A stretch of DNA of 64,000 nt from Chrysogorgia sp. JL179-B06 (GCA_035772405.1 JAYKKM010000080.1:1642501-1706500), one strand, 5' to 3'. Positions 47,017 to 56,030 are shown, counted from the first letter of the stretch. Notes: a model not told the origin generated them from the letters alone. Translations and numbers: made by a program.

Positions 47017-48805
47017 ATCATCCCGCCCCTTGGTTATCGACCTCAAGATAAACAATCGGTCATCGCCCTGAAATGGTTAGCGTACACCGCCCAAAGCATC
47101 GACATTTCCATTCGTCATTACCGCAATTTTGGCGAGCAACGCATAGGAAAGTATCGCGTCGACGGTTTTCACGCGGAGTCTAACACCGTTTACAAATTTC
47201 ATGGCTGTTTTTGACATGGTTGTATCCGCTGTTACGCAAGGGACACGATCAACCCCGTAAGTCAACAAAGCATGCAAGATCTACATCAACACACTCTCGA
47301 GAAAACACGTTATCTGAAAAGCCAAGGTTATAATGTCGTTGAGATGTGGGAATGTGACATGAGCTCGAAACCAACCCTGAGATGAAGACCTATTTCGACA
47401 ATTTCGAAATCGTGGAGCCTCTTGAACCAAGGCATGCCTTCTATGGTGGAAGAACCAATGCTACGAAATTATTTCATCAGTGTCAACCCGGTGAGAAAGT
47501 GCATTACGTGGACTTCACCAGTCTCTATCCCTGGTGTAACAAGTATGGTGCTTATCCCGTTGGCCATCCCGAGATCATCACGGAGAACTTTGGGGATATC
47601 TCACAATATTTCGGTATAGTGAAATGTACCGTTCTTCCTCCCCGACGACTTCTACACCCTGTCCTCCCCTATCGTGCCCACGGAAAATTGATGTTTCCAT
47701 TATGTCAGTCCTGTGTAGATGGTTTGAACCAGGAGCCATGCAATCATATCGATGAGGAGCGTTCCATTCAGGGTTCATGGGTTGGGTTACCGTTTGCTTG
47801 CCATTCACGAAGTGTGGTATTTCCCACAACAGAGTGATGAACTCTTTAAAGATTACATTGACACTTTTTTAAAGATAAAGCAGGAATCCAGCGGTTTTCC
47901 AGACGGGTGCAACGCCGAAGAACAGAAACAACAGTACATAATGAGTATTTTGAACGGGAAGGTGTGCTTCTAGACCGAACCAAGATTCAGAAGAACCCTG
48001 GATTGCGTGCCTTGGCGAAATTGATGCTTAATTCATTTTGGGGTATGTATAAAAAATATGTTGAAACAGAATAGGATTCGGTTAATTACGAAAACTTATG
48101 TACATATTTTGTTTCGTTTATTTTATTTCACAGGAAAGTTTGCACAGAAACCAAACATGTCTAAAGTGAAACTCGTGTCAGAGCCACAAGTGTACTTCGA
48201 TATACTGACGGCTGACCAGATCGAGGTGACCGATGCTTCCTTCGTGAGCGATGACGTCCTAGAACTCCGGTACGAGAGCAAGGAAAATTTCGTCGAGCCA
48301 AACGCCAGAACCAATGTGGTCATCGCCGCTTTCACCACTGCATATGCCCGCCTTAAACTTTACAGCGTGTTGGAGCAGTTGAATGAAAGAGTACTCTACT
48401 ACGACACGGACTCTGATCTACACTAGTAAACCTGGGGAACCTGAACCTGAGACAGGGGTTTACCTTGGCGAGCTCACCGACGAGCTGGATGGAGGGTATA
48501 TTACGACCTTCGTCTCTGGGGGACCCAAAAACTATGCCTATGAGCTGAATAATGGTAAAACATGTTGTAAGATACGAGGCATTACTTTAAATTTCCAGAC
48601 GTTAGAAACAGTAAATTTTAATGTTATGCGTGATATGGTTACAGGTGTAGGGCCAGAGAGAGTTAGTGTAGATATCCCATTTAAAATAGTGCGTGATACA
48701 AGTGATAAGAGTGTTTTAACCCGAAGTGAGACAAAGGACTATCGAGTTGTATATAATAAACGCGTAATTGTAGATAATTTTAATACTTTGCCTTACGGGT
48801 TTTAG
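47017..48805 (+). pseudogene. POLB: Polinton DNA polymerase B, C-terminal polymerase domain
   Basis: Continuation of the split gene. GYRPQDKQSVIALKWLAYTA is followed by an in-frame TGA (47212) and another at 47383-47385, with a frame change. Polymerase motif A is YVDFTSLYPW (47505-47534), motif B is LAKLMLNSFWG (48012-48042, interrupted by a probable intron) and motif C is YYDTDS (48397-48414), so all catalytic motifs remain readable. Frame changes occur near 47800, 47970 and 48418. The last frame, 48383-48805, ends with VSVDIPFKIV and NKRVIVDNFNTLPYGF. A related but different copy of this tail is present in both TIRs. Confidence 0.92.
48043..48133 (+). other. Probable spliceosomal intron in the polymerase gene
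   Basis: GTATGT at 48043 and TTATTTCACAG ending at 48133 bound a 91-bp AT-rich stretch. It contains in-frame stops and interrupts the motif B region NSFWG after the first base of a codon (phase 1). The flanking exon frames continue the conserved reading across it. Alternatively it could be a short insertion, but the consensus ends favour an intron. Confidence 0.65.
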
Positions 48806-49005
48806 TGTGTTTGTAAATATATTTTATACTTTGTTTTGGGGGATTTTTGAACACTAAAGGGTGATTGTAAATAGGGAACTGTAATTATATATTTTTTATT
48901 AACACTATTTATGGTGTGATTTCATGTATTTGACGGGCGGGCCATACGTTTCACACTGCTTTCACACCGAGAACTCTTTTAGTAAAAATGGTGGCTCCTG
49001 AAAGG
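48806..49005. other. Spacer between Polinton transcription units
   Basis: AT-rich with no recognisable gene; it separates the polymerase 3' end from an oppositely oriented small gene. Confidence 0.5.
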
Positions 49006-49351
49006 CTACTTGAGCAGTTCAAGGCCGTTGACATTAGGTTTAATATCGTTTAAACTTTTGGTAAAAGCATCCATGACTCTTGCTTCAGAAATCTTTGAAT
49101 ATGCTTCGTCGAAGTATATGTATAACTGTTCATCTCTTTCCATCATGAGACACATGTTGTCTTTGAGAAGGATGTGCAATAATACACCCATTGCAATTTT
49201 CAACAACAAGTCGAGATATTACCAATGCTATTTCTTCAGCGTAACTCTTCAGAAGTTTGTCTTCGATACGTCTCTGGCGATGATAAAGAAATATTTCTAT
49301 ATTGTCAGTGTCCAAATAATCAGACGGCTTGTTTTGTGATGAACAAGACAT
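49006..49351 (-). pseudogene. Small Polinton protein, two overlapping frames
   Basis: A minus-strand frame from 49351 (NIEIFLYHRQRRIEDKLLKS) and a second from 49209 (DEQLYIYFDEAYSKISEARV, ending NVNGLELLK) overlap around 49130-49209. Together they look like one protein of about 110 residues, helix-rich, split by a frameshift. No known domain. It is oriented against its neighbours, which is unusual for this half of the element. Confidence 0.5.
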
Positions 49352-49631
49352 TTCGAAAATACAACAGCTCGATTGAATAGGTCTTTACCTGAAGAGTATC
49401 AGAGAATGTTTAACAGTTTTCTGTGAGTTGACGATGTCTTATAATGCCCGATACAAGTTTGATACGTGATTGATAATATTTGTTTGATGACTATAAAATT
49501 TATTAAAAAGCTGACGACATGACGTATGCTAGCTATCTTCATAGTGCAATACAAGTCAACGTGTAAACACAAAACATGGGTCACTCTGTTAGCAAAAATC
49601 CAAAGATAAATAAAACCATAACCGACAGAAA

Positions 49632-49820
49632 ATGTTTAGAATAGGTATAAGTTTTGGGCGCAATGATCTCAATCTCGAGGGACATTTACAGATGGGATAC
49701 AATTATAGTAAAACCATCAAAAACTACAAGCCTATTGAAAGTGCACAATTGATAAACGAGAATATTAGTATTCAAGACGAAAGAAACAGTATTCAAAATG
49801 TTGAAGCGATCCAAGAATAA
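49632..49820 (+). CDS. Small hypothetical Polinton protein
   Basis: A 62-residue open frame (NDLNLEGHLQMGYNYSKTI in the middle), polar, without a signal peptide or membrane segment. It sits 57 bp ahead of the integrase start and in the same orientation. The short length makes it uncertain. Confidence 0.4.
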   Translation: MFRIGISFGRNDLNLEGHLQMGYNYSKTIKNYKPIESAQLINENISIQDERNSIQNVEAIQE

Positions 49821-49877
49821 AAGAGTCCATAATTTAACATGTTCTTTCATTCTATATGCGATAGCAAAGCATGCAAC

Positions 49878-50959
49878 ATGGACGATTATTTGTCTAGTGT
49901 TTATTACGATCCAAAACGGTCGGGGGGGGGGGGGGGTTTGGTGGAGTGAATCGTTTGTACGATGATGTGAAAAAGGAGGGGAAATTTAAAGTGAGCCGTA
50001 AGAAAATCAAAGAATGGTTGATGTCACAAGATGCATATACTTTACATAAACCTGCTCGTCGAAGTTTTAAAAGAAACCGTATGATCGTGGGTGGTATTGA
50101 CCAGCAATGGCAAATGGATTTAGCGGACATGCAAAGTATGCAGAAGTTTAACGATGGTTATCGCTATCTGCTCGTATGTATTGATGTCTTTTCAAAGTAT
50201 GCTTGGGTAGTTCATTTGAAAAACAAAACAGGTCCTTCTTTGGTTGAAGCTTTCAAAGTCATTTTGTCTTCTGGACGCAAGCCTGAAAAAATTATGACTG
50301 ATCAAGGAACTGAGTTTTTAAACAGACATTTTCAAGCACTTATGAAAGAAGAGGACATAGAATTGTACAACACGTATAACGAAACGAAAGCCTCTATCGT
50401 AGAACGTTTCATTCGTACGCTGAAAACGAAGATGTGGCGATACTTTACAGCCAAGAAAACCATGCGATACATTGACATGTTGCCTGATTTAGTGTACTCT
50501 TATAATCATAGTGTTCATCGTAGTATTAAAACAAAGCCAGCAGATGTTACTACCGAAAACGAAAAGAAAGTATGGCACACTTTGTACGACGAACATAGTG
50601 GTGTGAAAAATGGAAAGTATAAGTTTAAGATTGGTGACCAAGTTAGAATTAGTAAAATCAAACGTAAATTTGAAAACGGTTACTTGCCAAATTTCTCAAA
50701 AGAAATATTTACTATAAGTAAGCAAGTACCTCGCGATCCACCTGTGTATAAACTCAAAGACTATGACGACGAAGAACTGAAAGGAACATTTTACGATAAA
50801 GAATTGCAAAAGATTATCTAACGAGATGACGTCTACGAAGTTGAGAAAATTCTTAAGAAACGTGGAAGAGGCAACAATGTACAATATTTTGTAAAATGGC
50901 TAGAGTATCCAAACAAATTTAATTCATGGGTACCTGCTTCTGAAATAAATAAGATTTAA
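49878..50959 (+). pseudogene. INT: Polinton retroviral-type integrase with chromodomain
   Basis: DDE integrase that inserts element DNA. An ATG at 49878 opens the N-terminal frame, which is broken by a 15-G homopolymer (49922-49936) in a glycine-rich stretch; the main frame runs 49946-50821. The catalytic triad is D in QMDLADM (50117), D in IMTDQGTEF (50300) and E in SIVERFIRTLK (50402). A basic C-terminal linker (GDQVRISKIKRKFENGYLP) follows. TAA at 50819-50821 separates the core from an in-frame chromodomain (YEVEKILKKRG, YFVKWLEYPNKFNSWVP) ending at 50959. Integrase-chromodomain fusions are known in Polintons and Ty3-like elements. Domain content is certain; activity is not expected. Confidence 0.95.
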
Positions 50960-51006
50960 ACCAGCGTCTGTGTCGCGTGTCTTTTATTCATACTCTTACG
51001 TTCACA

Positions 51007-51753
51007 ATGAGTGGAACACATTTTTATCTCACGCTTCCTAGCAATGCATCGCTTTCTACTTTTCCCGATAACAAAACCACAAGTTATCGTGTGAAATTGC
51101 CACAAACCATTGATTTGAATGGCGATTGGGAAGTGGGTTTGTATTCCATTTCGTACCCTAACACATGGTATACCCTACAAAAGGACGATTCTCACCTATA
51201 CTACAGTGACGATGGCTACATTTTTCTAACATCATTTATTGATTACGGTTACTACCAAACATTGGGTGATTTTGTTAAATCCGTAAATAAGGCATTAGCA
51301 AAAGATACTAAGAGCAACATCACACTGACGTTTAATGCTCAAACAGGAAAAGTGACAGTGCGTTTGAAAAATAAACATCAGTTAGCTATAACCGGAAGAA
51401 TGTCCGTCATTCTGGGTTTTGGAGGAAAGGAACAAAAAATCACAAAAACGACCGAAAGTCCTTACGTCGCTGATTTGCGTGGATCGACAACGATGTATGT
51501 TTACAGAGATATAGTTCAGCCACAGATCGTCGGAGACACGAATGCTAAATTGCTTCGCAGCATTCCGATTGAAGGAAAGTCTGGTGACGTGATTGCTAAA
51601 ACTTTCACAAACATACAATATGTACCTGTCCAAACTAAATCATTCGAAGCCATGGAAATTCTTTTAAGGAACGACATGGGAGATCCTGTGCCATTTGAAC
51701 GTGGGAAGGTGATAACAACACTTCACTTCAGACAGCATAGTTATTTTACCTGA
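51007..51753 (+). CDS. Polinton penton-like minor capsid protein
   Basis: A 248-residue intact frame; an upstream in-frame ATG at 50977 is also possible. I prefer 51007 because the conserved FYLTLPSNAS block then lies at the N-terminus. It has WEVGLYSISYPNTWYTL, many beta-strand-like segments, and LRSIPIEGK and TTLHFRQ near the end. Minor capsid proteins of Polintons with a single jelly-roll fold, thought to form the virion vertices, start in this way. Composition and position next to the other virion genes agree. It is one of the few undamaged core genes here. The next gene starts 2 bp downstream. Confidence 0.75.
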   Translation: MSGTHFYLTLPSNASLSTFPDNKTTSYRVKLPQTIDLNGDWEVGLYSISYPNTWYTLQKDDSHLYYSDDGYIFLTSFIDYGYYQTLGDFVKSVNKALAKDTKSNITLTFNAQTGKVTVRLKNKHQLAITGRMSVILGFGGKEQKITKTTESPYVADLRGSTTMYVYRDIVQPQIVGDTNAKLLRSIPIEGKSGDVIAKTFTNIQYVPVQTKSFEAMEILLRNDMGDPVPFERGKVITTLHFRQHSYFT

Positions 51754-51755
51754 AG

Positions 51756-52199
51756 ATGACTAATCCATACGTACGTTACTATCTTGACCAGCAACAAGGC
51801 CAAGGGATGTCTGTTTTCAGAGGTAGTCCCTGGCAAGTTGGTCATGGTCAGATGGGGTATGGACTCGGTGGTTTGTTTCGTAGTATTGCAAGATCGGTCA
51901 TGCCGATGGTTAAAAGTGGCGCCCGAGCTCTTGGAAATATTGCCCTGAATAGTGGTGCAAACTTCTTGGGAGATGTCCTAGCTGGTAAAAATGTAAAAGA
52001 ATCGGCAAAAGCACGAGCCAAGGAGGCCGCCAATGTTGCGAAAAAGAGAACTGTCAATAAATTGCAGACAATGACTCAGACAGGAAATGGAAAACGTGGG
52101 AAGCAAACAGCTAAAAAGAGAAAGGCACCTGCGTCTGCTGCCAGAAGCAATCAGACCAAGAAGCGGAAAACAACTCTCGCAGAAGACATATTCGGATAA
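51756..52199 (+). CDS. Polinton basic, glycine-rich virion-type protein
   Basis: 147 residues. A Gln/Gly-rich start, a possible amphipathic or membrane-interacting segment (GLGGLFRSIARSVMPMVKSG), then ALGNIALNSGANFLGDVLAG and a strongly basic tail (KRGKQTAKKRKAP, QTKKRKTTLAED) with nuclear-localisation-like clusters. Small basic proteins of this layout are common in Polinton virion modules and have been compared with adenoviral core or membrane-lytic proteins; the exact role is inferred. Intact, and tightly packed between the two capsid genes (2-bp gaps). Confidence 0.65.
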   Translation: MTNPYVRYYLDQQQGQGMSVFRGSPWQVGHGQMGYGLGGLFRSIARSVMPMVKSGARALGNIALNSGANFLGDVLAGKNVKESAKARAKEAANVAKKRTVNKLQTMTQTGNGKRGKQTAKKRKAPASAARSNQTKKRKTTLAEDIFG

Positions 52200-52201
52200 A
52201 C

Positions 52202-52564
52202 ATGAATTTCGTACACTCAAAGTCTCAAGAATGCACAAAAAGTGAACTCGATCTATTTTCAGTGCCTCTAACGCAAATTAGTTTAGAAAAAGGACATTGG
52301 ATCGATCATCAATCTGTTTCCAGTGTATCAGACGGTGGCCCAATTACGTTCCTGACTGCAGGGACTGAAGATTATGTGGATTTATCAAAAACGATTTTGG
52401 TAGTGAGAGCAAAAGTAACCAAGGCAGACGGTGCAAATCTAGACGCTGATGAAAAGGTTGGCCCTGTGAACAATTTCCTGCATAGTTTGTTTAAACAAGT
52501 CGACGTCTTTCTGAAAGAAAAGCAAGTCACACAGGCGACGGCTAGCTACAGTTACCTCGAATGA
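52202..52564 (+). pseudogene. Polinton major capsid protein, N-terminal fragment
   Basis: 120 codons holding the first part of the double jelly-roll major capsid protein: LTQISLEKGHW, DYVDLSKTILVVRAKVTKAD and the hallmark VGPVNNFLHSLFKQVDVFL. Complete proteins of this family are several times longer, so more than three quarters of the gene is deleted. The frame ends in a TGA at a near-duplicated junction (ACCTCGAATGATTGACAA at 52554 and again at 52575), directly against the protease. Confidence 0.85.
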
Positions 52565-53044
52565 TTGACAAGCTACCTCGAATGATTGACAAATATCCGT
52601 GTGGTTTCGTGGCCAATACAGATCCAAGCAGTGAACCTGGAACTCACTGGGTGGCTTTTTACTTTCCATCAGAACAGAAAGGAGAGTTTTTTGACAGTTA
52701 TGGGCAGCCACCAGATTACTACAGGGATTCATATGGAGACTTTTTAGATAAACACTCTTATGAATGGGAATTTAACAAACGTAAACTGCAGAGTATTTGG
52801 TCAGATGTTTGTGGACAATACTGTATGTTTTATCTTAGTCATAGAGCACGGGGACACAGCTTGAATAAGATCGTGCAGTTATTTAATAACAATACTATGT
52901 ATCATTTAACATAGTATTGTTATTAAATAACTGCACGATCTTATTCAAGCTGTGTCTCAGTTTGTTAAGAATCATTTTAGAGTAATGTCAAAGCAGTTAA
53001 ATGTTAACCTTAATCAGTTTAGTAAACAGATGATTGAAAAATAA
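52561..53044 (+). pseudogene. PRO: Polinton adenain-like cysteine protease
   Basis: Adenovirus-type maturation protease. Seen: GTHWVAFYF (His at 52645), FFDSYGQPP (Asp at 52693) and VCGQYCMFYLSH (Cys block 52807-52842), the expected order. The N-terminus looks shortened where the deletion joins the capsid fragment, and 52561 is the first ATG after it. Near the C-terminus a perfect palindrome (52853-52956) duplicates coding sequence in inverted form and creates a TAG at 52912; beyond it the same gene can be followed to a TAA at 53042-53044. Family assignment is strong. Confidence 0.85.
52853..52956. repeat. Perfect 48-bp inverted repeat with 8-bp loop
   Basis: 52853-52900 and 52909-52956 are exact reverse complements around the loop ATCATTTA. 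The left arm is protease coding sequence, so the right arm is an inverted duplicate of it. Confidence 0.95.
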
Positions 53045-53059
53045 TGTATTGTTTGTCTC

Positions 53060-53167
53060 AATAAATATTTGTTGTAAAACCAATATCGTGTGTGTTTTGA
53101 TTCGCGCTGCCCCGCCCACTTAGAACACGACAACAAAAGACCGGTAATTAAGATTAAGCGTTTTATT
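53060..53167. promoter_or_regulatory. Convergent polyadenylation signals
   Basis: AATAAA at 53060-53065 serves the plus-strand genes. TTTATT at 53162-53167 is AATAAA for the minus-strand genes, which end at 53208. The placement fits two converging Polinton transcription units. Confidence 0.6.
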
Positions 53168-53207
53168 TAACGACTCGCTTAAAATAGTTACATGTTGTTT
53201 ATTTAGA

Positions 53208-53942
53208 TTAATAATTAAGCCAACGCTTTAGAGTATGTTTTCCTTTGCTTGTCTCTCCACGTCCTTTTGGAGGAGTTGGTAAATATCCGGAGGGACTTGC
53301 ACGCTGTGGGCTGCTGTAAAGTACTTCCTCTTCCTCTCCAGACGAACTGTCGATTTGGGCTTGTCTCCATCTCTCGTTATTCCTTACAAGATCCGTAGGT
53401 ATATTAATTTTCGATAAAACGCGAAAACATTTCTTCGAACTCATGGCATTAACATTTTTTCTTCCTCTCATGGCATCGCTGACAAGATCGGATATATTTG
53501 AATGTGGAATTTTCACACCGTCCAGATTGACTTGTCCAGATTCGTCCCAAGAAATAACATCAGGTCTCGCCTTTAGTCGGTTTAAAAGTGCAGCCGCGCT
53601 CGGACGCATCGTTTTTGGTATATGTTCTACAATGACCGTGTCAGATAACTGTGCCTTTTCTTGGGGTAAAAGCTCTTGCTCGGCATTGTTACTGGGTGAT
53701 ATTCGAACGGTTAGTATTTGATTGTCCTTTTAACGTCTTAAGTCTAGATAACGTTCCAAGTTCGCATAGTATAGCTTCTGCTTTTCAGCATCATCCATAT
53801 CCGTGCATTGAAGGATATTTGACATCTCCGTATCTTTTTGCATCATGTTGCTAACGATCGGGGAGTTCTCGAGTTTTTGTCTTTGTTCGTACCTCTTCAT
53901 AACTTCTTCGGGAACCAGGATCATGCGTTTTGCGTGCTTCAT
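53208..53942 (-). pseudogene. Conserved Polinton protein of unknown function (in-frame stop)
   Basis: 245 codons in one frame from 53942, with TAA at 53730-53732 after LQCTDMDDAEKQKLYYANLE and YLDLRR. It continues DNQILTVRISPSNNAEQELL, then RPSAAALLNRLKARPDVISW, ending in a basic, serine-rich tail (GYLPTPPKGRGETSKGK). The start KRMILVPEEVMKRYEQ and the LxxxEKxxLYxxxLxRYL motif recur in Polintons. I recall this as a conserved gene without known function. Its start overlaps the previous gene's stop (ATGA at 53939-53942). Confidence 0.65.
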
Positions 53943-54295
53943 TTTATAAGTAGGCTACCTAGTACACTTAGAACCGGCGTGAAGAGAGCTGTCAACAAAT
54001 TTCCACCTTTTTGATTAAGGTACTTCTTTTTCTGTTTTCTTGACACTTTTTTACTCGCCAAAGCACGGAGATGTGTCTTGTAGCGCACCAAACGTCGCTT
54101 TTGACTAGGTGTTAGAGGGATAACGCCTTTTAGTAAATTCACTGAACACTCACAAATAGCTGTGATAACATCCGCTGGGCTATGCTCGATGAGCATTTTC
54201 CGCAATTTAGGTCCACATTTAACCATGACTTGAAGATAGGGCATACTTCCTTTCACGCGCTTTGACATTTTGCAAATGATGGATTTAAGCAACAC
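53939..54295 (-). CDS. Small basic conserved Polinton protein
   Basis: 118 residues, intact; an internal ATG (MSKRVKGSMPYLQVM) may be the true start. Predicted helices (GPKLRKMLIEHSPADVITAI, CSVNLLKGVIPLTPSQKRRL) are followed by the lysine-rich RALASKKVSRKQKKKYLNQK and a hydrophobic end GGNLLTALFTPVLSVLGSLL, a possible membrane or virion-lining segment. Similar small proteins occur between the ATPase and other virion genes in invertebrate Polintons; the function is unproven. It ends 9 bp from the ATPase stop. Confidence 0.65.
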   Translation of the reverse strand: MLLKSIICKMSKRVKGSMPYLQVMVKCGPKLRKMLIEHSPADVITAICECSVNLLKGVIPLTPSQKRRLVRYKTHLRALASKKVSRKQKKKYLNQKGGNLLTALFTPVLSVLGSLLIK

Positions 54296-54304
54296 ACGTA
54301 GCTT

Positions 54305-54960
54305 TTAAGTACGCTTCACGTAGACAAACTGTCTTTCCCCTGGCAGAATGTTTGTCCTAAGACGCATGTTTTCTGGTGTCAGCTGATGACAGTCAGTTAC
54401 TAAATATCCATAAGGTTTGCTTGTAGCGTCATGAAACGATTCCAAAAGATAATTGGCGTGTTTAGGAAACATCTGTCTAGCGAGCGTTGTACTCCCGAGA
54501 GAATCGCGCGGATTTCGGAATATCAACATGTAGTGAGAATTCAGGCTAATCGTTCGCGAGAGTTTACCAGGAGGAAAAAGGTTTTGGGTAAGGAATAAAA
54601 CTGAAATTCCACGATGATGAGAGCCGCGAGTAAATAGATCCGACATGCGTTGATCATTAGAGCACTGCGACATCAAATCATCCAAAATGACAAGGGAGTT
54701 CTCACATCCATTTGTCATGTCGTATAAGTCATCCGGAAACCCTCCACTAATTCAACATTCGGTAGGGTCCTTGATAATTCATCAAATTCTTTTTGATATT
54801 CTCCATAACAATAAATTACTTTGGTTGGAACAGGATAAAACAGTTCTTCCAAATGATGTAGCATAGAACGAACTAAATGTGATTTCCCACTTTGACTTTG
54901 ACCACAAATATAAAAATTTGCCGGCGTTTTAAATCTCACATCCACAGTGTTCACAGACAA
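54305..54960 (-). pseudogene. ATP: Polinton genome-packaging ATPase
   Basis: FtsK/HerA-A32-type ATPase that would drive DNA into capsids. Walker A is YICGQSQSGKSHLV (54874-54915), Walker B is LVILDDLMSQ (54665-54694), followed by HHRGISVLFLTQNLFP and SHYMLIFRNPRDSLG, all characteristic. The frame changes near 54740 between the Walker A part (from 54960) and the Walker B part (from 54718); it is otherwise open. 37 bp separate it from the next gene upstream. Confidence 0.92.
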
Positions 54961-54997
54961 AACACATAATGAGTTTTACCTCATAAGTTATTTTAGT

Positions 54998-55372
54998 TTA
55001 TAGTGAAATAACACGTTTGGCGAGAGAAAGCATTTTGCTGTAAAAACTTTCTTCGATCTTGAACTCTCTAAAGTCAAATGTTTTTAAAGCTATTGCAACT
55101 AATTGTACAGCACCGTGCGTAGTTTCCTCGGGGTTAGTGTCTTTTAACAAATATATCAATGTTAGGTAAGACATAGCACGACCAAAATTGTTAACATCAA
55201 TCTCATAGAATATAGTTGCCAGATCGAGAGAATTTGCAAGAACTGTCCGACTTAATCGAAATGTAGACTTGTGATGTTCAAGTAAGTAATTTATATGATG
55301 CGATAACGTTTTCATATCAAAGTCTACGTTATTTCTTTGAAGCTCATCTAAAATTAAATCCATCTTTCCCAC
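54998..55372 (-). CDS. Polinton accessory protein, possible Bcl-2-like fold
   Basis: 124 residues, all-helical in appearance, intact. VNNFGRAMSYLTLIYLL (about 55192-55142) resembles the BH1 region of Bcl-2-family proteins (N-W/F-G-R followed by hydrophobic residues), and a hydrophobic helix follows (AVQLVAIALKTFDF). Accessory anti-apoptotic genes are known in related animal DNA viruses. The similarity is short, the usual Trp is Phe, and there is no C-terminal membrane anchor, so it may simply be another helical protein. Its place at the right edge of the virion block fits an accessory gene. Confidence 0.4.
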   Translation of the reverse strand: MGKMDLILDELQRNNVDFDMKTLSHHINYLLEHHKSTFRLSRTVLANSLDLATIFYEIDVNNFGRAMSYLTLIYLLKDTNPEETTHGAVQLVAIALKTFDFREFKIEESFYSKMLSLAKRVISL

Positions 55373-55505
55373 TTAACACAACAACAGTGAATGAGCACAT
55401 CGTGTGAAACGGTTCATTTATGTATTTGAATCTCATAACAATAAAAAATGGTTTTACACTATAATATATGTTTAAACTGTTTATATTGTCTACTGTATAA
55501 GTGTT

Positions 55506-56030
55506 TCAGTTCTGCTGAGGATTGGAAAAACAGTTGTAGAATGTCGGTGTGAAAGTCTCTTCAACATGGGAAGACTTTGGTGGTTCCTCGGGTGCCCATT
55601 GAAAGAAACTACATGACGTTTCTTTCTCGCTTGAACAGCAAAAGAACATCCGACCTTTGTTAGGACCTTCCTTTTTCACTTTCTTCATGGAGCTCTGTTG
55701 TCCGTGATAACAATTCGGTTTCTCTACTTGATTTTCGTCAGCCCACATCCAGAGGGAACACGGGTTTTCACGTTCTGCACATGTAAAGTATGGTCTGCCG
55801 TAGTTCTCTTTCAATTGATCTTTCACAATACGGAACTTTGCAGGTTTTCCATGTCCCTGACATACAGGCTGCCCTAAACTGGTAGATCTCCAATCGACCA
55901 TGGCTTTTTGAAATACGTAACCATCATCCTCAGAACAAATAAAACCACAACTAGATTTTTGTCCACAAAACCAGAATGAACCATTTTTTGTTGTCGAGAA
56001 TGAAGCAGGTTTCCCATGTAGACACTCCAT
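55506..56030 (-). CDS. Triple GRF zinc-finger protein
   Basis: 174 residues, intact. Three units of the GRF type (C-x-H-G-x-P, G-R-x-F/Y-F-x-C, then C-S-F-F-x-W-A): unit 1 MECLHGKPASF...WFCGQ...CGF, somewhat degenerate; unit 2 CQGHGKPAKF, NYGRPYFTC, CSLWMWAD; unit 3 CYHGQQSSM, NKGRMFFCC, CSFFQWAPE. GRF fingers bind single-stranded DNA in repair proteins such as NEIL3, APE2 and topoisomerase III alpha. A stand-alone triple-GRF protein beside the right TIR suggests a single-strand-binding or repair role for the element. It may have been taken from a host. The start is 109 bp from the TIR. Confidence 0.8.
   Translation of the reverse strand: MECLHGKPASFSTTKNGSFWFCGQKSSCGFICSEDDGYVFQKAMVDWRSTSLGQPVCQGHGKPAKFRIVKDQLKENYGRPYFTCAERENPCSLWMWADENQVEKPNCYHGQQSSMKKVKKEGPNKGRMFFCCSSEKETSCSFFQWAPEEPPKSSHVEETFTPTFYNCFSNPQQN

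Larger units (their letters stand above)
42273..47021 (+). mobile_element. Near-full-length LINE nested in the Polinton
   Basis: The element is 42278-47016 (about 4.74 kb), flanked by ATCAT at 42273-42277 and 47017-47021. The duplication fits the polymerase reading frame being split between two isoleucine codons. It has ORF1, ORF2 with endonuclease and reverse transcriptase, and a 3' end of (GATT)n at 46999-47016. It is 5'-complete or nearly so, since the first ORF begins within a few bases. It must postdate the Polinton. Confidence 0.9.
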
